From: Flavobacteriales bacterium
GTDB taxonomy: Bacteria > Bacteroidota > Bacteroidia > Flavobacteriales_D > Crocinitomicaceae
Reading direction: 5' to 3'
DNA length: 7,051 bases
Assembly: GCA_947476515.1 (NCBI GenBank)
Contig: CANJQZ010000101.1
Location: forward strand, 1 to 7,051
Made by a program: the position numbers and the translations under genes. This document shows, in pieces, positions 6,837-7,051 of the stretch (position 1 is the first letter of the stretch; each line of letters begins with the position of its first letter). The notes beneath the pieces are model-generated. The model had not been told where the DNA came from, ran no database searches, and saw nothing but the letters and a program-made list of their open reading frames with translations.

Positions 6837-7051
6837 ATGATTATTTCTCTAAAGAATTCCTTTTGGCAATTAGATATAGATTCTAAGGGTGCAAGAGTAA
6901 TTTCATTAGAATGTATCCATCAGGATAAGACAACTAAATTAATCAGTTCCCATTCGCATTTAGATTCTTGGAATGAATCGGTTTGGATGTTTCCTTGGTC
7001 CAATAGTTTAATAAATGGAACCTATATTTTTGATGGAATTCCATATGAAAA
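6837..7051 (+). CDS. Aldose 1-epimerase (mutarotase)-like protein, N-terminal fragment
   Basis: Open from ATG at 6837 to the right edge (71 complete codons plus 2 bases); the gene continues outside. An in-frame TAA at 6825-6827 just upstream fixes this ATG as the only possible one. The N-terminus (MIISLKNSFWQLDID then KGARVISL) matches the opening beta strands of galactose-mutarotase-like proteins, where a GAxxxSL motif is usual. MFPWSNSLINGTYIFDG (about residues 51-67) corresponds to the family motif P-x-x-NRIxNGxYxFxG. Members interconvert alpha and beta anomers of aldoses in the cytoplasm, and many LacX/YeaD-like relatives have uncertain substrates. There is no signal peptide. The Arg of the usual NRI is Ser here, so binding of the standard substrate may differ. 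The catalytic His and Glu residues lie beyond the window. It is transcribed away from the peptidase group and probably unrelated to it. Confidence 0.8.
   Translation, partial: MIISLKNSFWQLDIDSKGARVISLECIHQDKTTKLISSHSHLDSWNESVWMFPWSNSLINGTYIFDGIPYE

Noticed and set aside
6797..6859. Direct repeat AAAGAATTC (6797-6805 and 6851-6859) around the divergent start region
   Set aside because: It is 9 bp, AT-rich, and one copy lies inside coding sequence; this is easily due to chance.
1..7051. CRISPR array, tRNA/rRNA, insertion sequence, phage or defence genes
   Set aside because: Nearly the whole window is taken up by five ordinary coding regions, and I saw no spaced repeats, transposase motifs or RNA-gene-like sequence in the gaps.

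Overview
The window looks like a chromosomal segment of a Bacteroidota bacterium, most likely a Flavobacteriales member of the Fluviicola/Crocinitomicaceae kind (the rank below order is a guess). Evidence: AT-rich DNA, no Shine-Dalgarno sequences, a type IX secretion system (T9SS) type-B C-terminal sorting domain, PKD and Ig-like modules typical of flavobacterial surface proteins, and a DUF6702-like protein beside an M1 peptidase. There are no RNA genes, CRISPR arrays, transposases or phage genes.

Layout: four genes lie head to tail on the minus strand and one on the plus strand at the right edge. In minus-strand transcription order: a 166-aa exported DUF6702-like protein (6278-6778); 2 bp later a 765-aa exported M1-family zinc metallopeptidase with an intact HExxH-18-E site (3978-6275); after a 74-bp gap with a plausible Bacteroidota promoter, an 836-aa secreted multidomain protein ending in a T9SS type-B sorting domain (1393-3903); after a 171-bp gap, a glycine-rich secreted protein (1-1221) that runs off the left edge. 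Diverging from the DUF6702-like gene across 58 bp is the start of an aldose 1-epimerase-like gene (6837-7051), cut by the right edge. Both edge genes were translated by hand and are open throughout.

How they may work together: the DUF6702-like/peptidase pair is almost certainly co-transcribed and acts in the cell envelope, where the peptidase would trim peptides. The two large proteins are probably exported to the surface, as adhesin or matrix-like proteins. They share one Ig-like module, so they may have similar architecture and the same export route. I see no convincing evidence of a novel defence, mobile or RNA-based system. The items most worth a second look are the conserved peptidase/DUF6702 pairing, the glycine-rich surface protein with its trinucleotide-repeat DNA, the non-canonical sugar-binding motif of the mutarotase-like protein, and short inverted repeats or palindromes in the two larger gaps.
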